Shown here piece by piece: positions 1 to 11,380 of a stretch of DNA of 64,000 nucleotides. The translations under genes were made by a program, and so were the position numbers. The DNA is from Paracoccus aestuarii. GTDB lineage: Bacteria; Pseudomonadota; Alphaproteobacteria; Rhodobacterales; Rhodobacteraceae. Under the pieces are notes generated by a model. That model worked only from the letters and a program-made list of their open reading frames with translations, did not search any database and had not been told where the DNA came from. Numbering within the stretch: the first letter of the stretch is position 1; every line of letters begins with the position of its first letter. The DNA is taken from contig NZ_CP067169.1 in the NCBI RefSeq assembly GCF_028553885.1, positions 2,065,501 to 2,129,500 on the forward strand. Direction: 5' to 3'.

Positions 1-959
1 TCGCGCTGTGGTCCGACATCGTGCAGGCCTCGATGCGGCAGGGCATCATCGGCACCTTCGGCCAGCTGGTCCGCACCGCCTGGACCTATATCGCGACGGG
101 CACGCTGGCGCGGCTGATGCGCCTGCGGCGCGGACCGGTGATCGCGGCGCTTTATCCCATCGCGGTGCTGCTGGCGCAGCTGGCGCTGGCGCTGCTGGCG
201 GGGGCGCTGGCGGCATGGGCTGTCGCGGGTTTGGGCGGCGGCTGGCTGGGCCTGCCCGTGGCGCTGGCGGTCATCTGGGGGGTGCTGGTCCTGGGGCGGC
301 GGCTGGACGGGCGGCTCTTCGCCTATTACCTGATGCATGATTACGCCTTCACCGCGCAGCATCGCGGCGCCTATCCCCCCGCGCTGGAGGATCGCCTGAC
401 CGCCTTCCGCGCCCGCCTGCAGGCGATCCTGGAGGAAGACCCGGACGAGGTCCTGGTCGTCGGCCATTCCTCGGGCGCCTATCTGGCGGTGTCGCTGCTG
501 GCCGATCACCTGCGCGCGGGCGGGGCCGATCCGCGGCTGTCGCTGCTGACCTTGGGCCATGTGGTGCCGATGGCGTCCTTCCTGCCGGATGCCGGGCGGC
601 TGCGCGATGATCTGGCCTTTCTGGGGCGGGCCGATCTGTTCTGGCTGGACCTGACCGCGCCGGGGGATGCCTGCTGCTTCGCGCTCTGCGATCCGGTCGC
701 GGTCAGCGGGGCGGGTGGGACGGATCAGCGCTGGCCGCTGGTGATCTCGGCCGCCTATACGCAGACCCTGTCGCCGGAACGGCAGGCGGCGCTGAAGAAC
801 CGCTGGTTCCGGCTGCATTTCCAATACCTTTGCGCCTTCGACCGGCCGGGGGATTACGACTATTTCGCGATCACCGCCGGGCCTCGGACGCTGGCCGACC
901 GGTTCGCGGGCAGGCGCCCTTCGCCGGGCCGCATCACCACCCCCGCGGGCGCCCGGTGA
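1..959 (+). CDS. Membrane protein with a GxSxG hydrolase-like motif (5' end outside window)
   Basis: The reading frame is open to the window edge, so the true start lies upstream. Counting from the GTG at 21, two strongly hydrophobic stretches cover about residues 40-70 and 76-92, followed by a soluble domain with GHSSG at 148-152. That motif looks like the nucleophile elbow of an alpha/beta hydrolase, with Ser150 as the candidate nucleophile. I do not recognise a named family, and a catalytic Asp/His pair cannot be assigned by eye. Its TGA stop overlaps the GTG start of the P450 gene (GTGA at 956-959), so the two are probably translated together. This suggests a shared pathway, perhaps on a lipid-like substrate; that part is inference. 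Confidence 0.7.
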   Translation, partial: ALWSDIVQASMRQGIIGTFGQLVRTAWTYIATGTLARLMRLRRGPVIAALYPIAVLLAQLALALLAGALAAWAVAGLGGGWLGLPVALAVIWGVLVLGRRLDGRLFAYYLMHDYAFTAQHRGAYPPALEDRLTAFRARLQAILEEDPDEVLVVGHSSGAYLAVSLLADHLRAGGADPRLSLLTLGHVVPMASFLPDAGRLRDDLAFLGRADLFWLDLTAPGDACCFALCDPVAVSGAGGTDQRWPLVISAAYTQTLSPERQAALKNRWFRLHFQYLCAFDRPGDYDYFAITAGPRTLADRFAGRRPSPGRITTPAGAR

Positions 960-2287
960 CCCCCCGCCCCCAAGGCGCCCAAGGGCGCGGCACCGTCCGG
1001 TCGCTGATGCGCGGCTTTCGGCGCGACCTGCTCTCGGCCCTGACCGAGCGTCTCTATGATGCTTGGATGGCGGAATTCAAATCGCCCCTGATCCACAGCT
1101 TTTTCTGCAACGATCCCAATCTGTTGCGGGTCATTCTTCAGGAACGGCCCCAAGATTTTCCGAAATCCGCGCGGATGCGCGAGGGGCTGGCGCCGCTGCT
1201 GGGCAACGGTGTCTTCATCTCGGAGGGCGAGGATTGGGCCCGCCAGCGGCGCATCATCGACCCGGCCTTCGAAGGCGGGCGGCTGCGCCATTCCTATCCG
1301 GCGATCCTGCAGGCCGCCGAGGCCGCCGCCGGGCGGCTGGCCCCCGGCCCGGTCGATGTCGAACCCCATGCCGCCCATGCGGCGGCGGATGTGATCTTTC
1401 GCAGCCTCTTCTCGATCCCCGTGGATCAGGGCATCGCGGCCGAGGTCTTCGCCGCCTTCCGCCAGCATCAGGAGGCCCAGCCCTTGGTCAACCTGGCCGC
1501 GGTGCTGCCGTGGCCGCGCTGGCTGCCCCGGCCCCATTCGCGCCGCACCCGGACCACGGCGGCGCGCATCCGCGGCCTGATCGCCGCGCTGGTCGAGGAT
1601 CGGCGCGCCCAGATCGCCGCTGGCCGCGCGCCGCAGGACCTGGCCACCAAGATCATGACCACCCCCGACCCGGTGACGGGCCGCTGCTTCACCCCGGCCG
1701 AGATGGTGGACCAGGTGGCCGTCCTGTTCCTGGCTGGGCACGAGACCAGCGCATCGGTCCTGGCCTGGGCGCTGTGGCTTCTGGCCGATCACCCCGAATG
1801 GCAGGACCGCGTGGCCGAGGAATCCGTGGGCCTGACCCCCGATTTCGCCTGCCTGTCGGGGATGACCGCCACGCGCGCGGTCTTTCGCGAGGCGCTGCGC
1901 CTCTATCCGGCGGTGGCGATGTTCGCGCGCGAGGCCGCGGGGCCGGAACGGTTCCGCGACCGCGACGTGCCGCGCGGGGCGCAGCTGACCGTGTCGCCAT
2001 GGCATCTGCACCGGCATCGGCGGCTCTGGGACCGGCCCGACGTCTTCGATCCGGGCCGCTGGCAGACCGAGGCCGGCAAGGCCAGCGCGCGGCGCGCCTA
2101 TCTGCCCTTTTCGGCGGGGCCACGCGCCTGTCCGGGCGCGGGGCTGGCCATGGTCGAAGGCGTGGTGATGCTGGCCGCGATCACCGGGCGCTGGCGGATG
2201 GAGGTGACGGCCGACCGCCCCATGCCGGTGGCGCGGCTGACCATCCGGGCGCGCGACGGGATCCGGCTGACCCTGACCCCGCGCTAG
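956..2287 (+). CDS. Cytochrome P450
   Basis: Heme-thiolate monooxygenase of 443 residues. Visible landmarks are the I-helix AGHET (260-264), the K-helix ExxR in EALR (312-315), and the heme loop FSAGPRACPG with the cysteine ligand at about residue 392. I chose the GTG at 956 because it sits in a GTGA overlap with the upstream stop; an in-frame start at 830 would lie deep inside the upstream gene. The protein is soluble with no reductase domain, so it needs external electron donors. The substrate is unknown. The stop codon forms the palindrome CTAG with the stop of the convergent ATPase gene. Confidence 0.93.
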   Translation: MTPRPQGAQGRGTVRSLMRGFRRDLLSALTERLYDAWMAEFKSPLIHSFFCNDPNLLRVILQERPQDFPKSARMREGLAPLLGNGVFISEGEDWARQRRIIDPAFEGGRLRHSYPAILQAAEAAAGRLAPGPVDVEPHAAHAAADVIFRSLFSIPVDQGIAAEVFAAFRQHQEAQPLVNLAAVLPWPRWLPRPHSRRTRTTAARIRGLIAALVEDRRAQIAAGRAPQDLATKIMTTPDPVTGRCFTPAEMVDQVAVLFLAGHETSASVLAWALWLLADHPEWQDRVAEESVGLTPDFACLSGMTATRAVFREALRLYPAVAMFAREAAGPERFRDRDVPRGAQLTVSPWHLHRHRRLWDRPDVFDPGRWQTEAGKASARRAYLPFSAGPRACPGAGLAMVEGVVMLAAITGRWRMEVTADRPMPVARLTIRARDGIRLTLTPR

Positions 2288-3381
2288 CGGAACAGGACCA
2301 GCGATCCGGGCGACCAGGCCAGACGGGTGCGGGTCCCGACCTCCTGCACGTCGCGGCCGAAGACGTTGCGCATCGAGATGCGCACCGGCCGGTCCACCCC
2401 GTCCAGCCGCAGGTCGTAATAGGTCATGTCGCCGTAATAGACGACCTCGTCGATGACGGCCTGGGTCTCGCGCGCCTGGCTCAGCGGCGCGCCGGGGGCC
2501 ATCAGGGTCATGGTCTCGGGGCGAAAGCCGATCATCTCGCCCGTGTCATCGGGATCGGCGCGGCTGATCTGGGACGGGGGCAGCTCGACCTGGCCCAGGC
2601 CCGCGACCTCGACCGTGACGGTGCCGCCGATATCCGACAGGACCCGCGCGGGCAGAAAGTTCATCACCCCGATGAAATCCGCGACCCGCCGCGTGGCGGG
2701 CCGGGCATAGAGCGCCTCGGGGCCGTCCAGCTGGGCGATCTGGCCCTCGAACATGACGGCGATGCGGTCGGACATGACCAAGGCCTCCTCCTGGTCATGG
2801 GTGACCAGAACGAAGGTGATGCCCACCTGGCGCTGCAGCTTGATCAGCTCGACCTGCATCTGCTCGCGCATCTTGCGGTCCAGCGCCGACAGGGGCTCGT
2901 CCAGCAGCAGCACCTTGGGCTTCAGGATCAGCGCGCGGGCCAGCGCCACACGCTGCCGCTGGCCGCCCGACAGGGCATGGGCCGACCGGGCACCGTATCC
3001 CTTGAGCCCGACCATCGCCAGCGCCTCCTCGACCGCGGCGGCCTTTTCGGCCTTGGAGCGCGGGTCGCGGCGCAGCCCGAAGGCCACGTTTTCGGCAACC
3101 GTCAGATGCGGAAAGATCGCATAGGACTGGAAGACCATGTTGGTGGGCCGCTTGTTCGCGGGCACCTCCTCCATGCGCTTGCCGCCGATCAGGATCGCGC
3201 CCTCGCTGATATCCTCGAAGCCCGCGATGGTGCGCAGAAGCGTGGTCTTGCCGCAGCCCGACGGGCCCAGCAGGGAAAAGAACTCGCCCGCACGGATGGT
3301 CAGGTCGATGCCGCGCAGCGCGTGGTAATCGCCGTAATGCTTGTGCACGCCTTCGCACTGGATCATCGGTTTGTCGGTCAC
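2284..3381 (-). CDS. potA: Spermidine/putrescine-type ABC transporter ATP-binding protein (PotA-like)
   Basis: Cytoplasmic ATPase of a polyamine-type importer, 365 residues. Walker A GPSGCGKTT is at 39-47, the signature LSGGQ at 137-141, Walker B LLLDEP at 158-163 and the switch His at 195. A C-terminal region of about 130 residues after position 235 matches a TOBE-type regulatory domain. The GTG start at 3381 overlaps the stop of the upstream permease (GTGA). It is the last gene of a three-gene operon with two permeases. Substrate assignment rests on family resemblance; related importers carry other small cations or opines, so the symbol is provisional. Confidence 0.85.
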   Translation of the reverse strand: MTDKPMIQCEGVHKHYGDYHALRGIDLTIRAGEFFSLLGPSGCGKTTLLRTIAGFEDISEGAILIGGKRMEEVPANKRPTNMVFQSYAIFPHLTVAENVAFGLRRDPRSKAEKAAAVEEALAMVGLKGYGARSAHALSGGQRQRVALARALILKPKVLLLDEPLSALDRKMREQMQVELIKLQRQVGITFVLVTHDQEEALVMSDRIAVMFEGQIAQLDGPEALYARPATRRVADFIGVMNFLPARVLSDIGGTVTVEVAGLGQVELPPSQISRADPDDTGEMIGFRPETMTLMAPGAPLSQARETQAVIDEVVYYGDMTYYDLRLDGVDRPVRISMRNVFGRDVQEVGTRTRLAWSPGSLVLFR

Positions 3382-4190
3382 AGCAACCCTCCGGTGGGCT
3401 TGCCGCCGATGCGGGCATTGCCCCGGCGGCGGAAATATTCGCCAAGCGCCAGAAGCGCGATCGACAGGATCACCAGCACCGTCCCCAAGGCCATGATGAC
3501 CGGGATGGCGCGCGGAAAGCGCAGCTGGCTGAAGATATAGGTGGGCAGCGTCGGCTCGTTCCCGGCCAGGAAGAAGGCGATGATGAATTCGTCCAGGCTG
3601 ATGGTGAAGCTGATCAGCAGCGCGCTGATGATGCCCGGCAGGACCAAGGGCAGCGTGACCAGGCGAAAGGCACCCCATTTCGTCTCGCCCAGGTCATAGG
3701 CGGCCTCCTCCAGGCTGCGGTCCAGGCTGGAGAAGGCGGTCGTCAGCACCGCGATCGCATAGGGCATGCAGATCAGCGTATGCCCCGCGATGACGGTCAG
3801 CAGCGACAGCTGCACCCCCGCCCCCAGCAGCACCACCAAGAGCGACATGGCCACGATGATCTCGGGCAGGACCATGGGCAGCATGATGAAGCCCATCATC
3901 CCCCCCTTGCCCGGAAATCCGAACCGGGTCGAGGCGCGGGCGGCAAAGATCCCCAGGCAGGTCGCCAGGATCGAGGACGACACCGCGATGGTCAGCGAAT
4001 TGGTCAGCGCGCGGCGCAGCGTCGCGTTGCCCCACATCTGCGAGAACCAGTCGGTCGTGAAGCCCTGCAGCGGAAAGGCGATGATCGTGCCGGAATTGAA
4101 GGCGAAGATCGGCAGCAGCACGATCGGCGCATAGAGAAACAGCAGATAGAAGATCGCATAGGCCTGCAGGCCCCGGCCTTGGCTGTTCAT
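3378..4190 (-). CDS. ABC transporter permease (PotC/YdcV-like)
   Basis: Inner-membrane permease of 270 residues with about six hydrophobic segments beginning at IFYLLFLYAPIVLLPIFAF. The binding-protein-dependent transport loop, with an EEAAYDLG-type EAA motif, lies after the middle of the protein and docks on the ATPase. Its start overlaps the stop of the preceding permease by ATGA (4187-4190), and its own stop overlaps the ATPase start. With the neighbouring permease it would form a heterodimeric channel. The C-terminal cytoplasmic tail ends in a short Gly/Arg-rich stretch. Confidence 0.87.
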   Translation of the reverse strand: MNSQGRGLQAYAIFYLLFLYAPIVLLPIFAFNSGTIIAFPLQGFTTDWFSQMWGNATLRRALTNSLTIAVSSSILATCLGIFAARASTRFGFPGKGGMMGFIMLPMVLPEIIVAMSLLVVLLGAGVQLSLLTVIAGHTLICMPYAIAVLTTAFSSLDRSLEEAAYDLGETKWGAFRLVTLPLVLPGIISALLISFTISLDEFIIAFFLAGNEPTLPTYIFSQLRFPRAIPVIMALGTVLVILSIALLALGEYFRRRGNARIGGKPTGGLL

Positions 4191-5104
4191 TGCCGCACCC
4201 TCAGGAAACGTCGGTTCAGGAACAGGAAGACCAGGCTGATCACCGCGACGATGGCCATGGTCGTGACCGCCAGCGCCGATCCCAGGGGGCGGTTGTCCAA
4301 GGCCAGCATCTGGACCTGGATCATGTTGGCGATCATCGGGATGCGGCCGCCGCCGATCACCTCGGGCGTCACATAGTCGCCGATGGTCGGGATGAAGACG
4401 ATCAGCACCGCCGCGACCACGCCCGGCATGGCCAGGGGCAGCGTCACCCGCCAGAAGGTCATCAGCCGGCTTTCGCCCAGATCCCGCCCGGCCTCCAGCA
4501 GGGAGCGGTCGATCTTTTCCAGCGCGACAAAGATCGGCAGGATCGCGAAGGGCGCATAGGCATGGGCCAGCGTGATCACGATGGAATTGACGTTGTAGAG
4601 GATGAATGTCAGCGGCTCGTCGATGATCCCGAGGCCCGTCAGCGATGTGTTGACCACCCCGTTATAGCCCAGGATCACCTTCCACAGGAACACCCGGATC
4701 AGATAGCTGGTCCAGAAGGGAATGGTGATCAGGAACAGCCACAGCGCCTTGCGTTCGGGCCGGACATAGAAGCTGATGTAATAGGCGACCGGAAAGGCCG
4801 TCAGCACCGTCGCCGCCGTGACGATGGCCGCCACGACCAGCGACCGGATCATGACCGTGCGCACCACCGGGTCGGTGGCGACAAACGCATAGTTCTCCAG
4901 CGTGAATTCGCGGATGATCTCCAGATAGCCGTCGGTCAGGAAGCTGTAGGCCAGGATGGTCAGCAAGGGCAGCGCCAGGATCACCAGCGCATAGAGGAAG
5001 GGCGGCGCGATCAGCGACAGGCCCGCGCGGGCCTCTCTGTCCAGTGCGGGCTTCGCCATCCCCATCCCCTCGTTGCGGGCGGCCATCTGCGGGCCTTTGG
5101 GCAA
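4187..5104 (-). CDS. ABC transporter permease (PotB-like)
   Basis: Inner-membrane permease, first gene of the polyamine-type importer operon, up to 305 residues with six predicted membrane segments and an EAGRDLG-type EAA loop. Two starts are plausible. A TTG at 5104 is preceded by GGAAGGAA. An ATG at 5086 (MAARNEG) has AAAGG six bases upstream. The family N-terminus is variable and does not decide between them. No periplasmic binding protein gene lies next to the operon; upstream DNA goes straight to a convergent-side unrelated gene, so the receptor must be encoded elsewhere. Confidence 0.85.
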   Translation of the reverse strand: MPKGPQMAARNEGMGMAKPALDREARAGLSLIAPPFLYALVILALPLLTILAYSFLTDGYLEIIREFTLENYAFVATDPVVRTVMIRSLVVAAIVTAATVLTAFPVAYYISFYVRPERKALWLFLITIPFWTSYLIRVFLWKVILGYNGVVNTSLTGLGIIDEPLTFILYNVNSIVITLAHAYAPFAILPIFVALEKIDRSLLEAGRDLGESRLMTFWRVTLPLAMPGVVAAVLIVFIPTIGDYVTPEVIGGGRIPMIANMIQVQMLALDNRPLGSALAVTTMAIVAVISLVFLFLNRRFLRVRQ

Positions 5105-5147
5105 TTCCTTCCATAGCTGTCAGGCAAGGAAAAGGGTTTTCTGCGCC

Positions 5148-5918
5148 TCAGCGCCACCAACGCCCGGTCAGGGCCAGCCGCGCCAGCGATGCGCGCCGCT
5201 GAAAGGGGGTGATCGCGGGCACCTCCTCGAAGGGGTCGAGGCGGCCTGCCATGATCTCGGACAGCAGGCGGGGCACGCGGGGGCCGGGATGCAGGGCGGC
5301 GGCCATGCGCCGCGGCACCTTGCGATGCAGACGTGCCGCCAGCCGCAGACCCTCGCGCGCCTCGGCGGCCAGGGTCCGGGCATCCTCGGGGCGGGCGGGA
5401 TGCAGACCCAGCCCCAATGCCTGCAATTGCGGCAGCGCGCGCAGCCAGGCGGCCAGCCCGATGCCGCGCGCCTGGCGGGCGACGATCTCGCGCAGCCCCT
5501 CGGTCGCGCCGCAGCGCCGCGCCGCCGCCCAGACCAGCACCCCCGCCGTCGCGTCGACATAGTCGATCACCGCGGCGGGCCCGTCAAAGGGCACGCGCTC
5601 GCAATCGCGCCGCCGCGCCTCGGCCAAGGGCACCAGCGCCCCCGCCTCGGCCCCCCAGGCATCCCAGAGCGGCGTCAGCACGTCATGCAGCGGCGGCGCG
5701 GTGCCGCAGCCCATCTCCTCCAGCCGGTCGATCCACCATTGCAGGCGCATTTCGGCCAGCATCGGCTCGGCCGACTGAAAGGGCGCCCGCGCGATCTCCA
5801 GGTTCAGCGCATAGAGCGTGACCAGCGCCGCACGGTCCTGCGCCTGCGCGACCAGGACCGCCCCGAAGCGGTCAGGGTCCTGCTGGCGCAGCATCTCGGT
5901 GCAGGCCTCCAGCGTCAT
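5148..5918 (-). CDS. Squalene/phytoene synthase family protein (NDUFAF6-like)
   Basis: A 256-residue all-helical protein with the prenyl-synthase-like segments [16 protein letters not shown] (about 33-48) and [11 protein letters not shown] (about 60-70), plus a later [10 protein letters not shown] stretch. The aspartate-rich DxxxD motifs of true phytoene or squalene synthases are not clearly present. It better resembles the NDUFAF6-type branch linked in eukaryotes to complex I assembly. It starts with an ATGA overlap with cysS (5915-5918), so it is the distal gene of a cysS operon. Enzyme activity is uncertain. Confidence 0.75.
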   Translation of the reverse strand: MTLEACTEMLRQQDPDRFGAVLVAQAQDRAALVTLYALNLEIARAPFQSAEPMLAEMRLQWWIDRLEEMGCGTAPPLHDVLTPLWDAWGAEAGALVPLAEARRRDCERVPFDGPAAVIDYVDATAGVLVWAAARRCGATEGLREIVARQARGIGLAAWLRALPQLQALGLGLHPARPEDARTLAAEAREGLRLAARLHRKVPRRMAAALHPGPRVPRLLSEIMAGRLDPFEEVPAITPFQRRASLARLALTGRWWR

Positions 5919-7324
5919 GCGCCATGCGCCTCGGCCAGGCGGGCCAAGGCCTCGGCATCAAATCCCGGGGACAGCGACCATTCGGCCCCCTGCGCCGTGT
6001 CCTTGACCGCGACCCCCGCCGCCGCGAACCCGTCGCGGATCGCATCCGCCGCGGCAAAGTCGCGGGCCTTGCGCGCGGCCATCCGCGCCTCCAGCAGCGC
6101 CTCGATCCGCGCCGCGACCCCGTCCCCGGCGCGGGCCCAATCGCCCATCCCCGGCAGCAGCAGCCCCAGCATCCGGGCCGAGGCCAGCAGCCCCGCCCCA
6201 TCCCCCTTGGCCGCCAGATCATGCAGCGCCGCGATCGCGCCCGCGGCGTTGAGGTCGTCGGCCAGCGCGGCGATGACGGCGGGCGCCGGGATCGGCGCGG
6301 GCTCGATGCCCGCGACGATCCCGTGCCACCGCCGAAGCACCGCTTCGGCATCGTGCGCCTTGGCCTCGGTCCAGTCCATCGGCTTGCGGTAATGCGTCGA
6401 CAGCATCACGAAGCGGATCACCTCGCCCGGCACGCCCCGGTCCAGCAGGTCGCGCACGGTGAAGAAATTGCCCAAGGACTTGGACATCTTGCGCCCCTCG
6501 ACCTGCAGCATCTCGTTATGCAGCCAGACATTGGCGAAGCCCGCGCCGGGATGGGCGCAGCAGCTCTGGGCGATCTCGTTCTCGTGATGGGGAAACTGCA
6601 GGTCCATCCCGCCGCCATGGATGTCGAAATGCGGCCCCAGCAGCGCCGCCGACATGGCCGAGCATTCGATATGCCAGCCCGGCCGCCCCCGGCCCCAGGG
6701 ACTGTCCCAGCCCGGCAGGTCATCGCTCGACGGCTTCCACAGCACGAAATCCATGGGATCGCGCTTGAAGGGTGCGACCTCGACCCGCGCGCCCGCGATC
6801 ATGTCATCGACCGACCGCCCCGACAGCTTGCCGTAATCGGGGAATGACCGCACGTCGAACAGCACATGGCCCTCGGCCGCATAGGCGTGGCCCTTGGCGA
6901 TCAGGTCGGCTGTCATCGCGACCATCTGCCCGACATAGGCGGTGGCGCGCGGCTCGTGATCGGGGCGGGCCGCGCCCAGGGCGTCCATGTCGGCGTGATA
7001 CCAGCCGATCGTCTCCTCGGTGCGCTCTGCGATCAGCGCCTCCAGCGACAGGGGCGATCCGGCCTCGCGGCGGCGCTGCGCCTCGGCGTTGATCTTGTCG
7101 TCCACGTCGGTGAAATTGCGCACATAGGTGACCGCGCCCTCGCCATAGACATGCCGCAGCAGCCGCACCAGCAGGTCGAAGACCAGCACGGGCCGCGCAT
7201 TGCCCAGATGCGCCCGGTCATAGACCGTCGGACCGCAGAGATAGAGCCGCAGGTTCGCGGGGTCGATCGGCACCAGGACCTCCTTGGTCCGGGTGCGGGT
7301 ATTGGTCAGCCTGATCTGCGTCAT
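5915..7324 (-). CDS. cysS: Cysteinyl-tRNA synthetase
   Basis: Class I aminoacyl-tRNA synthetase charging tRNA-Cys, 469 residues, normal length. The HIGH-type motif is HLGN at 39-42 and KMSKS is at 279-283. Probable zinc ligands are Cys30, Cys221, His246 and Glu250 (HHENE). The C-terminal helical anticodon-binding region covers roughly the last 120 residues. The ATG at 7324 begins MTQIRLTNT; the frame is open further upstream but that part has no family similarity. Its stop overlaps the next gene. Confidence 0.97.
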   Translation of the reverse strand: MTQIRLTNTRTRTKEVLVPIDPANLRLYLCGPTVYDRAHLGNARPVLVFDLLVRLLRHVYGEGAVTYVRNFTDVDDKINAEAQRRREAGSPLSLEALIAERTEETIGWYHADMDALGAARPDHEPRATAYVGQMVAMTADLIAKGHAYAAEGHVLFDVRSFPDYGKLSGRSVDDMIAGARVEVAPFKRDPMDFVLWKPSSDDLPGWDSPWGRGRPGWHIECSAMSAALLGPHFDIHGGGMDLQFPHHENEIAQSCCAHPGAGFANVWLHNEMLQVEGRKMSKSLGNFFTVRDLLDRGVPGEVIRFVMLSTHYRKPMDWTEAKAHDAEAVLRRWHGIVAGIEPAPIPAPAVIAALADDLNAAGAIAALHDLAAKGDGAGLLASARMLGLLLPGMGDWARAGDGVAARIEALLEARMAARKARDFAAADAIRDGFAAAGVAVKDTAQGAEWSLSPGFDAEALARLAEAHGA

Positions 7325-7355
7325 CGAAAGGCCCCTCTGCAGCGTGGCTGCGGAC

Positions 7356-8575
7356 TTAGCGCATCGCGCCCAGGCTTTCCACCCAGGCAATCTGGCGCGG
7401 CAGCGAATGGCGCCGCAGGTCGTAATCCGCGGTGATGGTGGCCCGCGCCGCGGCCCGGATGGCATCGGCCTGCGGATCGCCCGCCAGCCCCCGCACCAAG
7501 GCCCCCGACAGGGCCGCCACGTCGAAGAACGGCACCAGCCGCCCGTTCACGCCGTCGGTGATCAGCTCGCGCACCGGCTCGGTGTCAGACCCGACCACAT
7601 AGGCCCCCGCCGACAACGCCTCGGTCAGCGACCAGGACAGCACGAAGAGATAGGTCAGATAGCAATGCACCCGCGCCACCCGGATCAGCGACAGGTAATC
7701 CGCATAGGGCAGCCGCCCCAGGAAATGCACCCGGCCCAGATCCAGGCGCCCGCCCAGCTCGGCCAGCATCTTTTCCTTCCAGCTGCCCGCGTCGCGGGGC
7801 TTGGCGCCATAGCTGGTGCCCTCGGCCCCCACGATCACGACCTGCGCGCCGGGCCGCGCCTTCAGCACCTCGGGCAGCGCGCGCATGAAGACGTGAAAGC
7901 CGCGATAGGGCTCCAGCGAGCGCGAGACGAAGGACAGGACCTCATCCCCCGCCCGCAGCACGCGCCCGTCGGGCAGGGTCAGCGCGGCCCCGGGATCGGG
8001 GGCGACCGCCTCGGTGTCGATGCCGTCATGGATGACGGTGATCTTCTCGCGCAGGCCGGGGGGAAAGCTGTCGGCCTGATAGCGGGTCGGCGCGATGGCC
8101 GCATCCGCCTGGACCAGCGCCTGGATCAGATGCGCGGACCGGGCGACGGTCATGATGCGCGTCTCGTCGCGGTCGGGCGCGATCTCGGCGTCGAAGCCCA
8201 CGTCATGGCCGCGGGTGCGGTACATCAGCTCGGCATAGACCAGCAGGCGGGCCTTGGGCCAGATCTCGCGCAGGAACAGCGTCTCGCCCCAGCCCGGATG
8301 GCCGATGATGACATCGGGGTGGAAATCATGCCGGTCGCGCAGCGCCCGCGCGCCCCGCGCGGCCAGCAGGCCCCGCTCGGCATGTTCGGAATAGCTGCGA
8401 CCCAGGGGGCTGTCGGTCTTGACCGGATCGGGCGCCTTGTAGCGCAGCGTGCGGACCGGGCTGGCGCGCTGGTTCTTCTCGTCGGTCAGCGCCAGCACCT
8501 CATGGCCGCGGGCGGCCAGGGCGGGGGCCAGATGCGGGAACTGGCCGGGAAAGTTCTGGTGGATGAACAGGATCT

Positions 8576-8579
<4 letters not shown>
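7356..8579 (-). CDS. Glycosyltransferase family 4 protein without a canonical start codon
   Basis: GT-B fold glycosyltransferase of about 407 residues. Conserved blocks include [13 protein letters not shown] at the N-terminus, a central [19 protein letters not shown] and a C-terminal [22 protein letters not shown] nucleotide-sugar region. The N-terminal strand and glycine-rich loop are in frame but begin with ATA (8579-8577), directly after an in-frame TGA. The first ATG/GTG/TTG in frame is GTG at 8498, which would remove about 27 conserved residues. The ATA overlaps the TAA stop of yejF as ATAA. A single G-to-A change from ATGA would explain this. Otherwise initiation uses ATA, or CTG at 8570, or the gene is impaired. 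Confidence 0.75.
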
Positions 8580-10276
<1,697 letters not shown>

Positions 10277-10280
<4 letters not shown>

Positions 10281-11380
10281 CGGAAGGTCTTTCGCGGGTC
10301 GAAGGCGTCGCGGATGCCCTCGAAGATGAACACCAGAAGCGACAGCATGATCGCGAAGGTGAAGAACGAGGTGAAGGCCAGCCACGGCGCCTGCAGGTTC
10401 TGTTTCGCCTGCAGCGCCATTTCCCCAAGCGAGGCCGATCCGGCGGGCAGGCCATAGCCCAGGTAGTCCAGCGCGGCCAGCCCGCTGATCGTGCCGGTGA
10501 CCACGAAGGGCAGCATGGTCAGCGTGGCCACCATCGCATTGGGCAGGATGTGGCGGAACATGATCTTGCGGTCGCTGACGCCCAAGGCACGGGCGGCGCG
10601 GACATATTCGAAATTGCGCGCCCGCAGGAACTCTGCCCGGACCACGCCCACCAGCGCGGGCCAGCCGAACAGGATCGTGACGAAGACCAGCAGCCAGAAG
10701 CTGCGCCCCAGGATCGCGAACAGGATGATGATGACGTAGAGACCGGGGGTCGAGGCCCATATCTCCAGCACCCGCTGGAACACCAGGTCGGTGCGCCCGC
10801 CGAAATAGCCTTGGATGGCGCCCGCCGCGATGCCGATGGTCGATGCGATCACCGTCACGATCAGCGTGAACAGGATCGAGGTGCGGAAGCCATAGATCAC
10901 CCGCGCCAGCACGTCGCGCGCCGTATCATCGGTGCCCAGCAAATGATTGCCGTCCGGCGCGGAGGGCGCGGTGCCCACATTGTTGATCGTGCGGTAGTGA
11001 TAGGGGATCGGCGGCCAGATCATCCAGCCCTGCTCCGCCTGCGGCACGTCGGTCAGACCAGCGCGCACATCCTCCATGAAGCCCTCGGGGTCGTCCCAGC
11101 AGTCCTCGCGCCCGCCCGAGACGATCAGGCATTGCACCTCGGCCTCGCGATAGACGGCCTCGGTGCCGAAATCGCCGCCGAAGGCGGTCTCCGGATAGAA
11201 GTTGTAGGCGGGCCAATAGAGATCGCCCTGAAACCGCACCACGATGGGTTTGTCATTGGCCACGATCTCGGCCAGCATCGCGGTCACGAACAGGACAGCA
11301 AAGATCACCAGCGACCAGAAGGCGCGGCCATTGCGGCGAAAATTGCGCCAGCGGCGGCGGTTCAGCTCGGACATGGCCAT
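10277..11380 (-). CDS. yejE: Oligopeptide ABC transporter permease
   Basis: Inner-membrane permease of 367 residues. The N-terminal cytoplasmic stretch MSELNRRRWRNFRRNGRAF precedes the first membrane helix. A large periplasmic loop follows, then the OppC-type transport domain with the EAA-like ARALGVSDRKI segment near residue 260. It overlaps yejB by one base (TGATG at 11378-11382) and yejF by ATGA. With YejB it forms the channel for peptides delivered by YejA. Confidence 0.92.

Noticed and set aside
1063-3540. A very long open frame on the + strand across the P450 and the antisense of potA
   Set aside because: It is Arg/Pro/Gly-rich, out of frame with clear P450 and ATPase motifs, and typical of antisense openness in high-GC DNA.
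5924-6847. Long + strand frame opposite cysS
   Set aside because: Shadow of cysS, whose HLGN and KMSKS motifs are unambiguous.
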